From assembly GCA_963820035.1 (NCBI GenBank), contig CAWFYK010000003.1, forward strand, positions 186,001-250,000: a stretch of 64,000 nt of DNA, written 5' to 3'. The DNA comes from JAWWPG01 sp963820035. Lineage in GTDB: Bacteria > Actinomycetota > Actinomycetes > Propionibacteriales > Nocardioidaceae. Both the position numbers and the translations under genes were made by a program. This document shows positions 8,145 through 16,918 of this stretch, one piece after another. How positions within the stretch are numbered: the first letter of the stretch is position 1; the number at the start of each line of letters is the position of its first letter. Under the pieces are notes generated by a model. That model searched no databases and had not been told where the DNA came from. It was given only the letters and a program-made list of their open reading frames with translations.

Positions 8145-8681
8145 ATGGCGTGGATCAAGACCCGGGTCACCGACGACGGCGACAAACGGTTCGTCGGCTG
8201 CTACCGCGACCCCGAAGGCCGCACCCGCTCCGCCGGCACCTACCCCTCCAAACGAGCCGCCGAACGCGCCGCCAACCGCGAAGAAGCCAAAGTCCGCGAA
8301 GGAGCATGGCACGACCACACCCGCGGACAGGTCACCTTCACCGACTACGTCCAAACCGTCTGGGTGCCGTCCAAGCAGGTCGAGACGTCCACCCTGGCCG
8401 CGTACCGGTCCTACCTCGACAAACACTTCATCCCGGTCTTCGGACGACGGCCGATGGGCAACATCCTCCCGTCCGAGATCCAACGGTGGGTCACCACCGC
8501 CACCGAAGGCGGACTCTCGGCCGCCAGCGTGCGGAAGTACCACACCATGCTGCACTCGATCTTCGAACGCGCCCTCACCGACCGGGTGATCACCTTCAAC
8601 CCCTGCGAAGCCACCGAGCTCCCCAAGGTGATCAAGAAGGCCAGCCGCACCCTCACCCCCGCCGAGTACGACGCCATTCGC
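8145..8681 (+). pseudogene. Integrase, N-terminal half only
   Basis: A clean start (ATG with AGGAGG upstream) gives MAWIKTRVTDDGD..., the arm-binding domain, then the core-binding domain (SKQVETSTLAAYRSYL to SRTLTPAEYDAI). Homology to the fuller copy at 55872 ends about 8681; beyond it the bases belong to the 3' end of the opposing TfuA-YcaO-SagB gene, and the whole catalytic domain is missing. A matching catalytic half lies at 27961-28511. This half cannot recombine by itself. Confidence 0.8.
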
Positions 8682-11600
8682 CGGGCCCGAGCATCAGCTC
8701 GCCTACTACCGGGTCGTCCAGGTCGCTGGTGCCGGTGAGGCGTGCGAAGAGCCCTGTCGGGGTGCCGCCGCCTAGCGCGCAGCATGCCAGGCCGAGCGAC
8801 TCCCCCACGAGGTACAGCGTCTGGAACAGGCCGCCGACCTCTTTCAGTACGAGTCCGTAGGCGAGCGTGCCGTAGGGCTCGGCCTGGCGCGCGTACCTGC
8901 TCGTGATAACGAGCGCTATCGGTGGGGCGGTCGTGCCGGCGCTTGCGCCCGCGGCCTCCAGGATGGTCGCGGTGCCGGCGTCGTCGGTTGTGACCATCTC
9001 GAGCGCGTGCTCGTCAGGGAGATACCGGTAGATGCCGGCTGCGAGCGTTTCGACAGCGGCAGGTCCCAGCACCGGGTACAGCTCCAACGAGTACGCCGCC
9101 CCGCCCGACGGGTAAGGCCGCGAGACCTGGCCAGGCTCGGCGTCGCGGTTGCGGGCGCTCGACCACAGCAGCCGGCCCAAGGTCTCGAGCGGCAGTGGCT
9201 CATCCGACCACATCCGCCGGGAACACCGCGCTTCCAGTGCCTCGGCCAGGCCCACGCCGCGCTCGACCGGCACGGACGGCAAGGGAATCGAGTCCGCCGC
9301 CCGGCGCGGCGCGACTGCTGGGACGTCGCTCTGCGACCGTCGCTGGAAGCCGAGCCGACGGGAGCTGCGGTGGAAGGCGAGGGCCGCGGGATCCCAATGA
9401 GCCGCCGGCGCGGGCGCCGGGGCCTCGACGCCTCTTGGCAGCAGGTCCCGGATGCAGGTAGCGCGGCCGCGCTCGCCGGTGAAAAGCGGGTTCGTGCTCT
9501 CCATGCCGGGAATCATCACGCGCACCGCATGCGCGGGCACGATCCTCTCCATGGTCATGTCCGCGACCAGGAACCGTTCGAAACCGGCGGCCTCGACCCG
9601 GTCGACGATCCACTCCAGCTCCTCCAGAATGTCGCGTGAGCGCAAACCCTGGATTGCGGCGAAATCGCGCTCCGGGCGGTCGTTGCTGAACCAGAACACA
9701 TGCGATCCGCGCACCGCCGTCCGCGGTCGTTCGTGCCGTCCCAGGCTGCGCGCCTGGAGCGAGTAGTCCTCTCGCCCGCCGGCGATGTAGCCGCCGCGGG
9801 TCTGGGCCGCCTCCAGCAGCGCCATCGTGACCGCGACCTCGGGATCGGGATGGCAGGCGAATCCGTCCGACGACATGCTGGCCGGCGTCGTGAAGGGATC
9901 GTCGAACACGCGCGCGTAGAAGGTTGGGACGCGGATCTCCGAGGTCATGTCGAGCACCCGCACGGACGCGCCCGCAGCCTGGTAGCGCTCGACGATGCCG
10001 TGTGGCGTCTCGGGCAAGGAGTTCAGGTTGACGAACCAGAACTGCCGCAGGCCGATGCCGCTCGGGTTGTCCAGCTCCAGCTCCGCGAGGCGCAGCGAGT
10101 GGCGCTCGATGTACTCCGCCGCCGCGTGCACGATCGCCTCGGTCAGGCTGAACCCGGAGGCGAGGCCATTGGAGCCGAAGATCTTCCCGCCCAGCCGGGG
10201 CGAGTAGTAGACGTCGTTGGCGAGCCGGTCCCCGATCAGGCACGCCGCCGGCACCAGCACCTTGGTGTTGCCGAGCAGGTCGAAGCACTCGGCCCACTCG
10301 ATCTCGAGTGACCCGGTGTAGCGCGAGTCATAGGGCAGGTCGAGATCGTGCGGATCGACCATCGACACGCCCGATGGACCTTCAGCGAACCTCCGCCGCA
10401 CCATCCCCCGCCCGCGGTAGGCGTCCTGGGCATGGATCTCGGCCTCCTCCATGATGCTCCCGACTCGGGCGCCCTCGCGCGTCAGCGACTTGCCGCTGCT
10501 GAAGCTCGACGACCAGCCCCGGCGCTCACCGAACGCCTGGGCGATGTAGACACCGAGCGTGTCGAGCTCGCCCACCAGGCCGATCCGCCTGATGCCCATC
10601 TGCTTGGCAATGAGGTCAGCAACTTCCGCTGCCTCCGGCATGCTCAGGCCGAAGCGATCCGAGTCGGGGGCCTTGGGGCTCGCGTCCAGGGCGAGACCGA
10701 GCGCGCGCCAGCGGGCACCGCGAGCGCTCGCGGCCGCTGGGCTCGCGGGACGGTCCAGCGCCTCGACAACCGGTCGCGCCACCCGGCGCGCGACGGCGAG
10801 CTCCCGCACGGCCTCGTCGAGCTCAGTGTCCGCCACCCCTAGCCCGCGCAGGTCGGACCTCACCTGCGTCCACTGCATCGCGCCACGCAGGCGGGCGATG
10901 GTCCGGCGGGCGTCGGCGAGCTCGGTCTCGTCCGCGGGTGAGCCGTCATCGAAGAAGCGCAGCGCGCCGAGGCGGAGCACCTCGCGCTTGAGCGAGAGGT
11001 CATTGATCCAGAGCTCGGTGCGGAGCGCCTTCGCGACCCGCTCATCGTCGGCCGCTCCTGCGCGAGCGACAGCGCGCTCCGCCACCGCCTCCGTCTCGAG
11101 CCACTCGGCCACGTCATCGAGACCGAGCCCGAGGTCGCGCATGGTCACGTGCGCCTCTTCCGGCGTCTCCCAGCCCCATTGGACGCGCGCCATGTCGAGC
11201 AGGAATTGGGCGGCGGCGCTCAGGTCCTCCGGATGCGCCAGCGCTCCAGCCGCCAGCGGGGTGCCGCCGAGCGCGGCACGAGCGACGGCGTTGCGCATGA
11301 AGGCCTCGAAGCGCCCGGTCAGCTTCAGGAAGCGCACCAGGTCGGGGAACGCCACCGTGTCGCCGGACTCCCACACCATGGCGGGCGCATCGACAGGCTC
11401 GCGGTCGTGGGCGCGCTTGGCCGACGGCGTCGCCTCGATCCACGTCCGCTCGATCGAGTCGATCGGAGTGATGTCTGTCGGTGGCTCCACGCTGGCGAGG
11501 TGCTCGAGCAGCGACTGTGCGTCGTCGCGTTTGAGATTGAACGTCCTCAACAGTCGGATCACGTCGTCGCGGTCGGCGTTCTGCGCCAGCTTGGAGCGCG

Positions 11601-12084
11601 CGAAGATATTCGGGTAGGTGCGCTCGGTGTAGTGGAGGCCTGCGCACGCGTGTACCAGCGACTCGCCGTCGTCGCGACCGAGAGTGGTCGATCGCACCAA
11701 CCGCTCGACCGCATAGCGCACGTTCACCAGCGACTCGGTCAGGGGCGCGTGCGAGTCGGGGTCGATCATCAGGGCGACCTCGTCGTCGCGCTCGATGACG
11801 CCGTCGCGGTACATCTCGAAGATGCGCCCGACCCCGATGACCTCCTTGACCTCGGCCGCACGCAGGGCCCCGAGGCTGGCGGCGCCGTAGATCGCGACAC
11901 CGCGATGGACCGCCGCCCGGATCTCGCCAGGACTGATGGCCAGCGTCTGCGCGAACAGCCCGTCGATGATGCCGACGACCGTGCCACCGGGGATCTGTTT
12001 CAGGTCACCTCGGCGGATCGGCGGATGGAACTCGGCATCTGGCAGTAATTCCCGGGCACGCGCGAGTGGGATCGACGGTCCCAC
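8653..12084 (-). CDS. TfuA-YcaO-SagB-type dehydrogenase fusion protein
   Basis: 1143 residues, three RiPP-enzyme modules in one chain. Residues ~1-130 are TfuA-like (GPSIPL start, GIIDGLF, IYGAASLGALRAAEV, DDEVAL, NVRYA). Residues ~130-470 form a helical region I cannot assign. Residues ~475-880 are a YcaO domain: EEAEIHAQDAYRGR near 546-559 and EAIVHAAAEYIERH near 649-662 match the ATP/Mg-binding helices. Residues ~900-1136 are a SagB-like FMN nitroreductase (CSRRMWSDEPL, PSGGAAYSLELYPV, KEVGGLFQTLYLVGE). YcaO enzymes activate peptide backbone amides for azoline or thioamide formation, TfuA partners thioamide-forming YcaOs, and SagB oxidises azolines to azoles. The start is GTG 33 bases after the upstream stop with no strong RBS; sequence encoding RRVVF just before it fits the usual first strand, so initiation may lie upstream. 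The last ~6 residues (WRRTRRG) are antisense to integrase codons, so the original stop was probably lost at the junction. Confidence 0.88.
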   Translation of the reverse strand: MGPSIPLARARELLPDAEFHPPIRRGDLKQIPGGTVVGIIDGLFAQTLAISPGEIRAAVHRGVAIYGAASLGALRAAEVKEVIGVGRIFEMYRDGVIERDDEVALMIDPDSHAPLTESLVNVRYAVERLVRSTTLGRDDGESLVHACAGLHYTERTYPNIFARSKLAQNADRDDVIRLLRTFNLKRDDAQSLLEHLASVEPPTDITPIDSIERTWIEATPSAKRAHDREPVDAPAMVWESGDTVAFPDLVRFLKLTGRFEAFMRNAVARAALGGTPLAAGALAHPEDLSAAAQFLLDMARVQWGWETPEEAHVTMRDLGLGLDDVAEWLETEAVAERAVARAGAADDERVAKALRTELWINDLSLKREVLRLGALRFFDDGSPADETELADARRTIARLRGAMQWTQVRSDLRGLGVADTELDEAVRELAVARRVARPVVEALDRPASPAAASARGARWRALGLALDASPKAPDSDRFGLSMPEAAEVADLIAKQMGIRRIGLVGELDTLGVYIAQAFGERRGWSSSFSSGKSLTREGARVGSIMEEAEIHAQDAYRGRGMVRRRFAEGPSGVSMVDPHDLDLPYDSRYTGSLEIEWAECFDLLGNTKVLVPAACLIGDRLANDVYYSPRLGGKIFGSNGLASGFSLTEAIVHAAAEYIERHSLRLAELELDNPSGIGLRQFWFVNLNSLPETPHGIVERYQAAGASVRVLDMTSEIRVPTFYARVFDDPFTTPASMSSDGFACHPDPEVAVTMALLEAAQTRGGYIAGGREDYSLQARSLGRHERPRTAVRGSHVFWFSNDRPERDFAAIQGLRSRDILEELEWIVDRVEAAGFERFLVADMTMERIVPAHAVRVMIPGMESTNPLFTGERGRATCIRDLLPRGVEAPAPAPAAHWDPAALAFHRSSRRLGFQRRSQSDVPAVAPRRAADSIPLPSVPVERGVGLAEALEARCSRRMWSDEPLPLETLGRLLWSSARNRDAEPGQVSRPYPSGGAAYSLELYPVLGPAAVETLAAGIYRYLPDEHALEMVTTDDAGTATILEAAGASAGTTAPPIALVITSRYARQAEPYGTLAYGLVLKEVGGLFQTLYLVGESLGLACCALGGGTPTGLFARLTGTSDLDDPVVGELMLGPGEWRRTRRG

Positions 12085-12116
12085 GAAGACGACGCGGCGA
12101 GGCCCTGCGTTTACCG

Positions 12117-12683
12117 CTACTGCTCCTCCATGAGCACGATGAACGACGGCTCCTCAGGGTCGAAGTTCCCTGGGACGATGACTTTCGGGCAGTGCTGGCC
12201 CGACTTGCACCCCTGCGGCGCGACGTAGACCTCCTGCTTGGCGGTCCCCTCAACGGCCGAGCCGGGCAGCACCTTGTCGAGCGTGAGCTTAGATTTGGGA
12301 ACCATCGGCTCCCCGAACGCCTGCTCCCAGACATCCTGGGTCACCGCGAACGCCTCGATGTTCTCCAGCCTGTCCTCCTCCCCGCCGAGCCCGAAGTACG
12401 GGTAGTGATGGAGGAAGTAGCCGAAGATCGCTTCGCAGTCCTCGGCGTACTTGTGGGTATCGAGGATGTGTTGATGCCAGTACTGGTCGATGATCTTGTT
12501 GACCGCGATGCGCTCGGTCGGGTAGAGGAGGTTCAGCGCGAGGAAGCGCCTATACGTGCGCTCCGCGTCCGTGATCGTCTGGCGCGTCCACTGCGCCGGG
12601 TCCTCGTACTGGAGCTTCCCGCTGATCGGCGACAGGTCGATCTGCTCCACCCGCTCGAGCGCGGCGGCGACATCGTCAATCAT
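12117..12683 (-). CDS. GRDP-like (glycine-rich-domain-containing-protein-like) protein; candidate substrate or carrier
   Basis: About 188 residues from an ATG with GAGAGGA 8-10 bases upstream; the frame extends to a TTG at 12725. The core RFLALNLLYPTERIAVNKII, then DQYWHQHILDTHKYAEDCEAIFG and FLHHYPYFGLGG, with several His residues and one Cys, matches the conserved unit of GRDP-like/DUF1399-type proteins, whose biochemical role is poorly known. The C-terminal ~55 residues lie outside that core and contain GCKSGQHCPKVIVPG and an acidic end FIVLMEEQ. It sits 33 bases upstream of the YcaO fusion in the same direction. The tail with two Cys could be the peptide modified by the fusion enzyme, making this a long-leader precursor, but a partner or catalytic role is equally open. 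Confidence 0.6.
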   Translation of the reverse strand: MIDDVAAALERVEQIDLSPISGKLQYEDPAQWTRQTITDAERTYRRFLALNLLYPTERIAVNKIIDQYWHQHILDTHKYAEDCEAIFGYFLHHYPYFGLGGEEDRLENIEAFAVTQDVWEQAFGEPMVPKSKLTLDKVLPGSAVEGTAKQEVYVAPQGCKSGQHCPKVIVPGNFDPEEPSFIVLMEEQ

Positions 12684-12926
12684 CGTCGGACAGTCCTCTC
12701 GAAGTCGTTGCTCCAAGGTCGCCAATCATACGGGAACTGAGGGTGTGAGGATACGGCAATGTTGCGTTTTCAGATCGCGAGGTCCCGAGAGGGAACCCCC
12801 GCGTGACGGGTACTACGAGTCGCAGCGGTAGAAGCCCGTGCCGTTTGAGCCAACCGGGCGCGGACAGCAGCGAGCCGTGGCAGCCCGTAGCCACTGATGT
12901 GACGAGGGATCGAGCGTCTTCCAGCG

Positions 12927-14000
12927 TCAGCACCTGGCGGTTGCGCGGACGAGAGAAGCCATCCGCCCGACGGCCCGGGTCCATGTGAAGGTGCGGGCCT
13001 CGGCACTCCCAGCTTGCGCCAATCGTCTCCGGTATTCCACATCGTCCACGAGCCGGCAAAGGCCGGCCGCGACGCTTTGCACGTTCTGTGGCTGAACGAT
13101 GTGCGCCGTGTCGCCATGTCGGGCATATTCCGCCGTTCCGGCGGCCGACGTTATCGTGGCCACCCCACACGCCATGGCTTCAAGCGGGAAGAGGGGAAAG
13201 CTCTCGTACCACGACGCCGACAGCAGAATATCTGCGGCGCGGTACGCCTGGCCGAGGTCCCGCTGGCTCAGATAACCGAGTGCCTCGTAGTCGGCAATAC
13301 CGTTCCTCGGCGGTAGAAGGGCGCCACCGTACACCATCCACCGGAGGCATGTGCCCGGCCGCTCGCGACGCACCTGGGCAACGGCCCGCGCCATCTCACG
13401 GAATCCTTTCCACGGCGCATCACGGCCACCGTAGCTAATCACGGTCACCTGACGAGCCCGGTCGACTGGAGGAGGGAATGGCCGGGGCACAGGGGGGTAG
13501 AAGTTGTCCGTCCTAATTGCATTCGGGCACACCTGGACGTCGGTCCGGCCGGTCACCTCCTCGACCATGTCTTTGAGCCATGTCGAATTCGCCACCAGCT
13601 TCATGCCCAACTGATAGAAGGTCGAGGCGCAGTACTCGTCGACCGTTCCAGTGGCGTTTTCGCCGATAAAGAACCGACTCACTTCACGCTGGAAGTAGGG
13701 CGCGAAGTGCTGCATGAAGTAAATCTTTGGCCCGTCGGCGTTGTGGGCCACAGGCAGGAGGGTTTCACACGTGGTCGCTATCGTGACATCAGCGTGGCCA
13801 ATGGGCTCCGAGCGTTCGCAGTAGTCGAATCGGATGTCCGGGAACCACGTCGGGCGCGGCGACGGCCGGAGTGGTACCACCCGGACGCGATGGCCGGAGT
13901 CCGAGAGCCCCTGAGCGTGCTCGAAGACACAGAGGATGCCGCCCGAGAATCGGTACTGGTCGATCGGCGGGACGACGATGTCAACGCTGAGATGCATCAT
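12927..14000 (-). CDS. Family 4-type glycosyltransferase
   Basis: 357 residues with GT-B architecture. The N-terminal half holds SGGILCVFEHAQGL and a donor-independent Rossmann part; the C-terminal half holds VISYGGRDAPWKGF, and the EX7E-type nucleotide-sugar motif ESFPLFPLEAMACG followed by VATITSAAGTAEY. Retaining glycosyltransferases of this type use UDP-, GDP- or ADP-sugars. It starts six bases after a small ORF and is part of the leftward biosynthetic locus. No membrane anchor is seen, so it is cytoplasmic. Acceptor unknown; glycosylation of the locus product is inferred from context only. Confidence 0.82.
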   Translation of the reverse strand: MMHLSVDIVVPPIDQYRFSGGILCVFEHAQGLSDSGHRVRVVPLRPSPRPTWFPDIRFDYCERSEPIGHADVTIATTCETLLPVAHNADGPKIYFMQHFAPYFQREVSRFFIGENATGTVDEYCASTFYQLGMKLVANSTWLKDMVEEVTGRTDVQVCPNAIRTDNFYPPVPRPFPPPVDRARQVTVISYGGRDAPWKGFREMARAVAQVRRERPGTCLRWMVYGGALLPPRNGIADYEALGYLSQRDLGQAYRAADILLSASWYESFPLFPLEAMACGVATITSAAGTAEYARHGDTAHIVQPQNVQSVAAGLCRLVDDVEYRRRLAQAGSAEARTFTWTRAVGRMASLVRATARC

Positions 14001-14005
14001 CTTTG

Positions 14006-14203
14006 CTACGGCGCGAGCTGGCCGAGCATCCGGGCTAGAGGTTCGACCGAGGTGCGGCGCGTCCCCGGGGCCACGGTGTCGATGCCTTCGCGCTCCATGT
14101 GGCGCTCGACCGGGCCTAGATCGTCGGGCGCCACTGCCGTCGCCGGATGGTTGTGCATGGCTCTGCTTCTGAGGTCACGATCGGACAGCCTCTGGACGGC
14201 CAT
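14006..14203 (-). CDS. Small ORF between two glycosyltransferases
   Basis: 65 residues from an ATG with GGAAGG eight bases upstream, ending five bases before the glycosyltransferase ATG. The protein begins MAVQRLSDRDLRSRAMHNHP and ends LARMLGQLAP; it has no Cys, a central acidic/basic segment and no membrane segment. I recognise no family. It could be a real small gene of the locus, a peptide precursor, or a remnant of a longer gene's C-terminus. The tight spacing and RBS are the only support. Confidence 0.4.
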   Translation of the reverse strand: MAVQRLSDRDLRSRAMHNHPATAVAPDDLGPVERHMEREGIDTVAPGTRRTSVEPLARMLGQLAP

Positions 14204-14350
14204 GACGGCCACCTTCCATCGTCGTTCGGCCTGCCTGTTCAGTCTGATCGCAGGTGGCTACCCGCTCAAGGGCCTGTCCGCAAATGGGAGGTTTGTGGGG
14301 AGGAGGCCGCCTGGGCTGCCGAGTTGTGGCTCGTGGGGATCGCAGGATTG

Positions 14351-15583
14351 TCAATTCCAACGCACGCTGGGGCGCGGACATTGACGACCGACCGGCCACA
14401 GCGAGGTAAAGCGAGCGCTGACGGGCGTGCCGGCCGTAAAGGTTGGGGAGCGCTGCCCATGATGCTCGGCCCCGCGGCCCGCGGCCGCGCGGATGCGGCT
14501 CGCAGGTTGATCGGAGAACCAGTACCGGCGCCGAGCGAGGCTATGGCTATGGCTGAGGATCGCTTCCTCATGCCCGGTGCCGCGAGTCGCCGCGGTGGGA
14601 GCCAGATCGGTTGGAGCAGATCCGGCCAGTACCGCCGCGAACTGTGGTTTCAGTGCCATCCAGTCGAACATCGCCACCCGGCGCGCGAGGCGTCGAGACG
14701 TGCGCTCGCGGATATCGGGCCGACTGGCGTACCCGAGTAGCAGGTCGACGGCTCGCGCCGGATCGCGCGGGTCGAAGGCGTCGTCCCGCGACCCCAGGTA
14801 GTCGTCGACAAGCGAGGGGAATGCCGGACAGACCACCGGGCAACCGGCGGCCATCGCCTCTAACACAGCGTTGGAGGCGGTGGCCGCCAGCACGGGCAAG
14901 AACATCGCGGCTGACGTGTCATACAGCTCGATGAGCTCGGCTTCGGAGACCCGGTCCGCCACCAGGACGAGTTCATTGCCGTTGAACGTTCCAGGTGGGA
15001 CCGCCGAGCCGAGCACGAGGCAGCGAAGTCCCCGCGGTGTGAGCGTGTTTACCACGTCCCTGGCCAGCTCCCAGTCGCGTAAGTAGTTGCCGACGAGCAG
15101 CACTCGATCTCGTCCGGGCCTGGCGACAGGGCGACGTTCGGCGGCCGGCGAGAAGTTGTCTGTCCACACGCCGTGCGGGATGGCGTGTACGGAAGCTGAC
15201 AGTCCCAGTTGGCGGATCTGGTCGGCCTGGTCGCGCGCCACCGCGACGATCGCGTCCGCGACTGACAGTGCGGTCATGGCCTCGCGGTCCCTTAGCAACC
15301 GCTCGACCGGTTGATGCACGCTCGCCACGATCCTCGATGCGGGGTGACGAGCGCGTAGCGCGGTAGCAGCGGCGCGGCCGCTGCAGTCCGCGTAGAACAC
15401 GTGGAACACCGGCGAGCCAGCCAGCGCCCGGTTATCACCTCTGATCCAGGTGTACTCTCCGTCGGCGAGCCGGCGGCCGCTGAGCCATGCGGCATTCGGG
15501 AAGAGGTGGCACACCTGGTGGTAGCCGCTGCTTGCCGAGTGGTCGCAGCAGGGGTCTCCCACGAAGATCAGATCGGTTGTCAT
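14351..15583 (-). CDS. GT-B glycosyltransferase
   Basis: About 410 residues from the ATG that overlaps the MurF-like gene's stop as ATGA. The order is an N-terminal FVGDPCCDHSASSGYHQVCHLFP segment, then SVHQPVERLLRD, IPHGVWTDNFSP, a C-terminal RVLLVGNYLRDW strand and the EX7E-like SNAVLEAMAAGCPVVCPAF motif. The last ~75 residues (after TRGTGHEEAI) look low-quality and may reflect a frameshift or a lost stop. Donor and acceptor are unknown. Coupling to the ligase suggests that both act on one intermediate. Confidence 0.78.
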   Translation of the reverse strand: MTTDLIFVGDPCCDHSASSGYHQVCHLFPNAAWLSGRRLADGEYTWIRGDNRALAGSPVFHVFYADCSGRAAATALRARHPASRIVASVHQPVERLLRDREAMTALSVADAIVAVARDQADQIRQLGLSASVHAIPHGVWTDNFSPAAERRPVARPGRDRVLLVGNYLRDWELARDVVNTLTPRGLRCLVLGSAVPPGTFNGNELVLVADRVSEAELIELYDTSAAMFLPVLAATASNAVLEAMAAGCPVVCPAFPSLVDDYLGSRDDAFDPRDPARAVDLLLGYASRPDIRERTSRRLARRVAMFDWMALKPQFAAVLAGSAPTDLAPTAATRGTGHEEAILSHSHSLARRRYWFSDQPASRIRAAAGRGAEHHGQRSPTFTAGTPVSARFTSLWPVGRQCPRPSVRWN

Positions 15584-16884
15584 GGCTTCCCCGTCTGGAC
15601 CCCAGCAAACTGGCCGGCCGATAGGGCGGCTTGTGTGGTCAGCAGGTCGCAGTCGTCGCAGGAGATGACCCGCCCGCAGTCGTTGAGCCAGCATCCGACG
15701 TCTCCGAGGCGGTCCAACAGGATCCGCTCCAGGTGGTCTGCCGGTCCGGATCCCTTGAGCAGCACCAGGTCTCCCGATTGCAGCCGACCGTTGAGATCCT
15801 GGCCGGCCTCGCAGACCGTCCGATGCACCGTGAGCGTGCCGGCGCGGACACGCTCGACGGGTACCGGCGGTGGTGGGCTTGAGACATCGCGTCGCCAGAG
15901 GTCGAACGCGCGTTGTCCGACGAAGATCACCTCGTCGAGCACGGCCTGGGCGGCCATCGCGGCGGAGGTGTAGGTCAGCCGGGATCGCCCCGGATAGTCG
16001 GAGATCCGGCCAAGCACGGCGATCGTGCGGTTCGCCCGCGCGTGCGCCAGGAATGAGAATGCCTCGTCTAAGGAGTCACTCGGTGCCTTGAAGTCGTCGC
16101 GGATGAATGTCACCCCGTCGGGTAGCACGACAGGGCTCATCCTTCGGGACGGTGGTTCGACAGTCCCGATCCGGCGGATAGCCTCGTCGATCGGAACTCC
16201 GAGCGTGACCGCGATTGCGAGCGCGGCGAGCGCGGAGCCCAGGAGATGCGCCCCGAGGAGCCGAGTCTTCACCGTGCGGCGCACACCACCGGCGGACAGG
16301 TCGAAGGTGAGCCGGTCTGGCCACCGCGCTGAGACGTCGCTCGCGCGGTAGTCGGCACCGGGCGCCTGCCCGAATGTCACAACCCGCGCCGGCGACCACC
16401 CGGCCATCTCGGCCACCAGTGGGTCGTCGGCGTTCAGGATCGCGGTGCCCGACGCCGGCAGCTTCGTGACGACTTTGGCCTTTTCCGTTTGGGTATTCGC
16501 CAGACCGTGGAATGAGCCGAGGTGATCACGGCGGATGTTGAGCACCACGCCGATGGTCGGCCGGACGACGGTGAGCGCGGGGTCGAGTGTTCCCGCTCCC
16601 CAGGCGCCGAGCTCTTGTACGAAGTACCTGTGTCCCGGTTTCACCTTCAGTATGTTGGCGGCGACGATGTCCCCACAGTTGTCGCTCCCACGGCTGACCA
16701 CTCCGCCCACGGAACGCCCTAGCCCACTTGCATTGGGCGCATCCGCGCCGTACCAACCAGACAGGATCGCGGCCGCGAGATCCTTCGTCGTGGTCTTACC
16801 GCAGCTCCCGGTGATGGCCACGAACGGGACATCGCCTAGTCGCAACCGGTGCTGGATCGCCTGCTGCGTCAGCTGCGCCGTCAC
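15580..16884 (-). CDS. Mur ligase family protein (MurF-like)
   Basis: About 434 residues from GTG at 16884. An ATG at 16926 is in frame but would run through the start region of the divergent ATP-grasp gene, so the GTG is preferred. The P-loop VAITGSCGKTTTK lies at about residues 22-34; central-domain features include NIRRDHLGSFHG, ILNADDPLV and TFGQAPGADYRASDV, and the C-terminal domain has PSRRMSPVVLPDGVTFIRDDFKA. Mur ligases form amide bonds through an acyl phosphate. Outside peptidoglycan operons, such paralogues join amino acids in secondary metabolites or polymers. Here no mur or division genes accompany it, only glycosyltransferases and an ATP-grasp enzyme. Confidence 0.82.
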   Translation of the reverse strand: MTAQLTQQAIQHRLRLGDVPFVAITGSCGKTTTKDLAAAILSGWYGADAPNASGLGRSVGGVVSRGSDNCGDIVAANILKVKPGHRYFVQELGAWGAGTLDPALTVVRPTIGVVLNIRRDHLGSFHGLANTQTEKAKVVTKLPASGTAILNADDPLVAEMAGWSPARVVTFGQAPGADYRASDVSARWPDRLTFDLSAGGVRRTVKTRLLGAHLLGSALAALAIAVTLGVPIDEAIRRIGTVEPPSRRMSPVVLPDGVTFIRDDFKAPSDSLDEAFSFLAHARANRTIAVLGRISDYPGRSRLTYTSAAMAAQAVLDEVIFVGQRAFDLWRRDVSSPPPPVPVERVRAGTLTVHRTVCEAGQDLNGRLQSGDLVLLKGSGPADHLERILLDRLGDVGCWLNDCGRVISCDDCDLLTTQAALSAGQFAGVQTGKP

Positions 16885-16918
16885 ATCCCTACTGTAGTGC
16901 TGAGACGAGAGGAGGTGT

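Noticed and set aside
9200..11617. Long frames at 9200-10297 (minus) and 10559-11617 (plus)
   Set aside because: Both overlap the TfuA-YcaO-SagB gene in other frames and have shadow-type composition.
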